A DNA stretch of 36,820 bases from Mesostigma viride (taxonomy: Eukaryota > Streptophyta > Mesostigmatophyceae > Mesostigmatales > Mesostigmataceae), in the NCBI GenBank assembly GCA_009746045.1, contig RPFO01001866.1, positions 1 to 36,820 on the forward strand. The letters run 5' to 3'. Below the pieces are notes generated by a model that made no database searches, was not told the DNA's origin, and saw only the letters and a program-made list of their open reading frames with translations. Made by a program: the position numbers and the translations under genes. This document shows, piece by piece, positions 33,457 through 36,820 of this stretch (within the stretch, counting starts at the first letter, position 1; each line of letters begins with the position of its first letter).

Positions 33457-35121
33457 ATGGCTACCAAGGAAGCGTGCTACAAGCAATTCCGGGCAACAAG
33501 CAAGTCCATCACAACGTTTGATGGGCGGTCTCTGAGGAAATGGGAAGAAATCAAGGCTGTGTTGAAGGCCTTAGCATCGGCCTATTGTGACCTGGTCAAG
33601 GTCCTAACTGGAGAGGAGGATTCGCTAAAGGAGGTCAAGACTGCGCTGCTGGAGGCGGAGGAGCTACTGCACGGAAGGCGTTCTGCTCAAGCAAAGAAGG
33701 AGGGCTCCCCTAACGGCCAGGTTTTCCACACTACTACGAAGAAAAGTGGAGGAAAGAGGCGGTGCAATTACTGCAAGAAGGCCGGGCACGTGGACACCCA
33801 GTGCTGGGAGAAGCATCCGGAGCTGAAGCAAGAACGCAAGAACAAGGCAACGCGACGGAACCAAGCGAGAAAGGAGCACTCACCAGGTGCCAGCGAGGCG
33901 CGTATCACCGAGGAGGCTGCGGAGCGGTCCGGCTTCGTCTTCGCCACCATCGCCGAGTCGCCATCGCCGTCGGATGCTGCTGCACTCACGCAGTATGAAA
34001 AGAAAGCACCGACCAGCTGGGTGCTGGATTCTGCAGCGAGCTGTCACATGACGCCATGCCCGTCGGATTTCGTGTGCCTGCACCCTCACAACAGGGAAAT
34101 CGCCGGCTCAGGCGGCAAACTGAAGGCGACAGCCATCGGGACTGTCAAGCTGAAGCTGCCGGGCCAGGAGGCAGACGTGCACCTCCAAAACGCGCTGCTC
34201 GTTCCCAGGCTGAGCACCCGACTTTTATCTGTCGGCCAGCTCGTCAAGGATGGCCACAACGTCGACCTCGCCCAGCGGGTTGCTGTGCTGGACAGCAGGC
34301 ACTGCAGCATCGGGACGAGGAACAACACCTACTTTTTGCCCGCGCACGGTGCGGACGCAGCGATGGACGCCATCCCAGAGCTGAAATCGTCGGCGACGAG
34401 CTTCAAGAACGACGCTGCCTGTCAAGGGCAGAAAATGGCGAGCAGCGAGCGCAGCATCTCACGTGCCTCGGGACACGCGGCGGAGTGGCTGGCCGTGGGC
34501 CTAACGGTCATACTGGCCATGCTTGCCCGTGTATGCGGGATCGGGGGCGGCCTACTGGGCATTACTCGCACACTGCGTGGCTTTACATACTCTGCGCCGG
34601 CCCAGTGGAAGTTCACGCCAATTCGAGAAGTTTCCAGCGCAATGGAGAAGTCCGTGTCAGACGCTGAAGTACTTCCAGAAACTGCGGTCCAGAACAGCCC
34701 AGTGCAGGCGGAGCGCGTTGTCGCCGCCAGCATACCAGGTGATACTGGTGCTAGTAACCAAAGTCCGGCGACCAGACCAAAGGCGCGGCGCATGAACGCT
34801 GCCAGCCTAACTGAGGGGGAACAAATTCGTGGCGCAAGGGCGAAATCGACCAAGCTGCAAAATTTTTCCAAGTCCTGGACTGCCAAGTCCGGTGCTGGCG
34901 CGAGGCCTCGAGCGAGCCGACAACGACGTGGACAGCGACCTGTCAGCCAAAGTGCGGTCAAGCACCAACGGTCAAGTCGACTGCAAAATGCTGCCAAGGC
35001 ATCACGTCGGTCAGTTGACGGTGTTCGGCCAGGCCATGGCATTTGCAATTGCGCTAGCTGCAACGACCCTTGGAAATTGTCGCCCAGGATGCACAGACCC
35101 CACTCCTCAAGGTTGCCCTAA
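33457..35121 (+). CDS. gag-pro: Copia-2 Gag-protease ORF with non-copia C-terminal extension
   Basis: 554 residues from the ATG at 33457 (MATKEACYKQFR). A shortened Gag: FDGRSLRKWEEIKAVL runs quickly into LKEVKTALLEAEELLHGR, so most of the capsid region is deleted. Zinc knuckle CNYCKKAGHVDTQC at 103-116. Copia protease: SWVLDSAASCHMTP (active-site D191, DSA in place of DSG), then LLVPRLSTRLLSVGQLVKDG, a classical copia block. The GAG-pre-integrase LWH motif and all of integrase, RT and RNaseH are missing. Instead there are about 240 residues of unknown origin with a hydrophobic segment (LAVGLTVILAMLARVCGIGG, from 345) and a basic tail. The arrangement fits a non-autonomous gag-carrying element. 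The last 30-40 residues may be untranslated sequence read by chance. Confidence 0.8.
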   Translation: MATKEACYKQFRATSKSITTFDGRSLRKWEEIKAVLKALASAYCDLVKVLTGEEDSLKEVKTALLEAEELLHGRRSAQAKKEGSPNGQVFHTTTKKSGGKRRCNYCKKAGHVDTQCWEKHPELKQERKNKATRRNQARKEHSPGASEARITEEAAERSGFVFATIAESPSPSDAAALTQYEKKAPTSWVLDSAASCHMTPCPSDFVCLHPHNREIAGSGGKLKATAIGTVKLKLPGQEADVHLQNALLVPRLSTRLLSVGQLVKDGHNVDLAQRVAVLDSRHCSIGTRNNTYFLPAHGADAAMDAIPELKSSATSFKNDAACQGQKMASSERSISRASGHAAEWLAVGLTVILAMLARVCGIGGGLLGITRTLRGFTYSAPAQWKFTPIREVSSAMEKSVSDAEVLPETAVQNSPVQAERVVAASIPGDTGASNQSPATRPKARRMNAASLTEGEQIRGARAKSTKLQNFSKSWTAKSGAGARPRASRQRRGQRPVSQSAVKHQRSSRLQNAAKASRRSVDGVRPGHGICNCASCNDPWKLSPRMHRPHSSRLP

Positions 35122-36279
35122 TATTTGTCTGTGGGAAATTAACTTGTATGTTGACTTTTGTGTCGTGTTTGCTGGAAATTGTGAGGCGCCGTAAGCGTGC
35201 GTTTTCTGGTTCTTTCTTTGTGTTCTTCCAGCAATTATGTGTTTATTTTGCCATGCGTTCAGTGGCAATGGCCCACGCATTTCGGTATTGTTCCCACGAG
35301 ACGTTTTCTACGTACCTGGAGTGTATCTCCAGAGTTTTTGCACGCTATTTGTGGCACTAGTCTGCGGCGTAGTGAAGCGCCGTTGTATCGTCGTCTACGA
35401 CTTGTTTTCGTGAGTTAAGTGCCTGTGACGCGTGTGTTATTTTGTTTTGTGCTGAGAGCATTGCTTGTATGCAAATGCTTACGTCCTTTGTGTCGAATTT
35501 GGCTGTGCATTTCGGCATAGCCTGTAATGTCGGACGTAATGTTTACTCTCGGGCACTGATTTGTGAATCGTGACCAAGTAATCGTTACTTATGTGTTCGC
35601 CTTTGTGGCGGTAATGTTTTGCACGTCCTGTTTTCTTTGCTATGAAGCGCGTTTATCTGTTATGGCCACTGTGTATTGTGTTGAAGGTTGTATTGCACCT
35701 TGTTTGTGTGGCATTTGTTGCCAATATGTTTGTTTGCTCACCCCGTTTAAATATTGGCGTAAAACGTGATGTTGGTGTCATTTATTTTGTGAGATGGCGT
35801 ATGTTATGTTGCTCCGTGTGTGTACAGCACGTATTGTTGCCGTTGCCCTACCTCTATACCGTTTGGGTTAGCTCATAGGGACTTTCTTTGTTGGCATGTG
35901 TTGCCGTATTATATGTGTGGGACTGTGTGGCCCTATTGTGTCCATGGGCAGCCGCTTTGAGTGAGGGGGGAATGTAGCATCTAGAGCACTTTTTCCAACT
36001 AAGGGTTGGGTATCAGCCATCCAGGATTGATGGGCAGCTAGTGCGTTGCTGCTATGGTAGGACACTCATTCGCGTTGCCGGGGGGGGACGGATCAGTGGC
36101 GGTAGTGCGGCTCATGACCGCATGTTGGAGCTTCAAGCGTTTCACGAGGACGGCATCTTCATTTTCAGTTGCACTATGCTAGCAACTGGACGGCATGCTA
36201 CGAGCATGTGGTTAAGGGGGGTGTTGAGATTCCACCTACCCAGTCATCTTTTGCTTTGTGCCCATGTGGCTAAGGGGGG
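35122..36279 (+). other. Copia-2 non-coding 3' region
   Basis: T/G-rich plus strand with only short frames (60-96 aa) and no motif. At 35957-35966 there is a second purine run (GTGAGGGGGGAATGTAGC) resembling the polypurine-tract/LTR junction of other LTR elements, so part of this region may derive from the 3' end of another element. In a normal copia, integrase, RT and RNaseH would lie in this part of the element. Confidence 0.5.
36205..36279 (+). promoter_or_regulatory. Duplicated polypurine tract before the Copia-2 3' LTR
   Basis: CATGTGGCTAAGGGGGG at 36263-36279 directly precedes TGTTAGGG and is the working tract. An imperfect copy (CATGTGGTTAAGGGGGGTGTT) lies at 36204-36224, where it is followed by GAGATTCCACCT instead of the true LTR sequence. 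Confidence 0.65.
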
Positions 36280-36820
36280 TGTTAGGGATATTATATCCAC
36301 CTGGCCACAATATATCCCAGCCTGATTTATTTCTTGTTGGATTTTTCCATATGGACTGGGAATTTGATAGCTTTGATAAGCTAGGTGAATTGGGCTCAAT
36401 GAGCTGATCAATATTCATGTGCCATAGTCCTATACTTGGACATGGATGACTTGTAACCTGAGTCAGCCTAGTAGCATCACGTATTTGATTGACAAGTGGT
36501 GCTATGGCCTATTGGACAAGTGTTTGGTCCATGAGCTGACAAGTGTTGGCAGCTCATGATGACACATGTTATCACTTACATGATGACAAGTGGGTAGACT
36601 CATTGCATGACACTTGTCACTCCAAGGAGAAGAGATGTGTCACTTTATTAATCATGTTATGTGGCACATTATTATGTAGACACTTGGCATCTAGCTATTA
36701 TGCCAGCTCATTGGATCATGTCTAGAATGTTCTAGGATTGTTCTAAGAATATGCCAGGAATATTCCTGGAATATACTGAGAATATGCTGGGAATATGCTA
36801 GGATTATGCTAGGATGTTTC
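36280..36820 (+). repeat. Copia-2 3' LTR, truncated by the window end
   Basis: 541 bp matching 22499-22905 joined to 32963 onward. It provides the uninterrupted reference that shows where the gypsy element inserted (GTAGACACTTGGCATC at 36676-36691). Confidence 0.95.

Larger units (their letters stand above)
22499..36820 (+). mobile_element. Copia-2: non-autonomous gag-protease copia element (partial; hosts a nested gypsy element)
   Basis: The 5' LTR starts TGTTAGGGATATT at 22499 and the 3' LTR starts identically at 36280 and runs off the window. Internal features are an initiator-Met-like primer site (33374), one gag-protease ORF (33457-35121), about 1.1 kb without coding, and a polypurine tract (36272-36279). 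Integrase, RT and RNaseH are absent, so movement would need enzymes from an autonomous relative. The two LTRs differ in the visible part by one base, so the insertion is young. The bases before the insertion are CCTTG (22494-22498), which should reappear after the 3' LTR outside the window. Confidence 0.88.

Overview
This window is eukaryotic and built almost entirely of transposable elements. There is no operon structure, no Shine-Dalgarno pattern and no host gene that I can recognise. It contains Ty1/copia and Ty3/gypsy polyproteins, a chromodomain and a PHD finger, LINE remnants, and an LTR with a TATA box, a poly(A) signal and an initiator-tRNA-Met-like primer site. A cytosine methyltransferase sits inside a Ty3/gypsy polyprotein. 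From memory, such retrotransposon-borne methyltransferases have been reported in the charophyte alga Klebsormidium and the dinoflagellate Symbiodinium. A green-lineage (streptophyte) alga is my best guess, but the sequence alone does not prove it.

Layout from left to right. (1) 1-3262: a LINE reverse-transcriptase fragment, cut at 1066 by the 3' LTR of a minus-strand LTR element (LTR 1066-1778, polypurine tract 1779-1792), with an unrecognised 237-aa ORF upstream of that tract. (2) 3263-6643: mostly non-coding, with two copies of a 76-78 bp near-perfect palindrome, a 22-bp tandem array and a tRNA-like fragment. (3) 6649-16005: 'Copia-1', a minus-strand, recently inserted copia element (LTRs 6649-7292 and 15356-16005, 5-bp target duplication GCTAC). 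It has an extra ORF before gag, a TGA-CTAG stop between gag and pol, and the unusual order Gag-IN-PR-RT-RNaseH. A LINE-type nuclease fragment lies near its 3' end. (4) About 16714-22498: a decayed minus-strand Ty3/gypsy chromovirus (PR, RT, RNaseH, IN, GPY/F, chromodomain).

(5) At 22499 the chromovirus is interrupted by 'Copia-2', a plus-strand element lacking integrase, RT and RNaseH. Only its gag-protease ORF (33457-35121) and both LTRs remain, and the 3' LTR runs off the window. (6) The 5' LTR of Copia-2 is itself split by a 10,053-bp Ty3/gypsy element (22906-32958, plus strand, 4-bp target duplication ACTT). This element encodes Gag, protease, a C5 DNA methyltransferase with motifs I, IV, VI, VIII, IX and X, RT, RNaseH, a DD35E-type integrase and a C-terminal PHD finger. 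It is therefore predicted to carry both a DNA-methylation writer and a histone reader.

The terminal repeats of the methyltransferase element are permuted. They read B - internal - A-gc-B - A instead of LTR - internal - LTR. The polypurine tract and the leader both define the LTR as A-gc-B, while the target duplication and the TGTC...GACA ends lie inside that LTR, at a 10-bp palindrome resembling a 2-LTR-circle junction. The methyltransferase/PHD combination and this permuted architecture are the most interesting signals here. Several young elements carry one-base frame breaks, some at short homopolymers, so some breaks may be assembly errors rather than decay.
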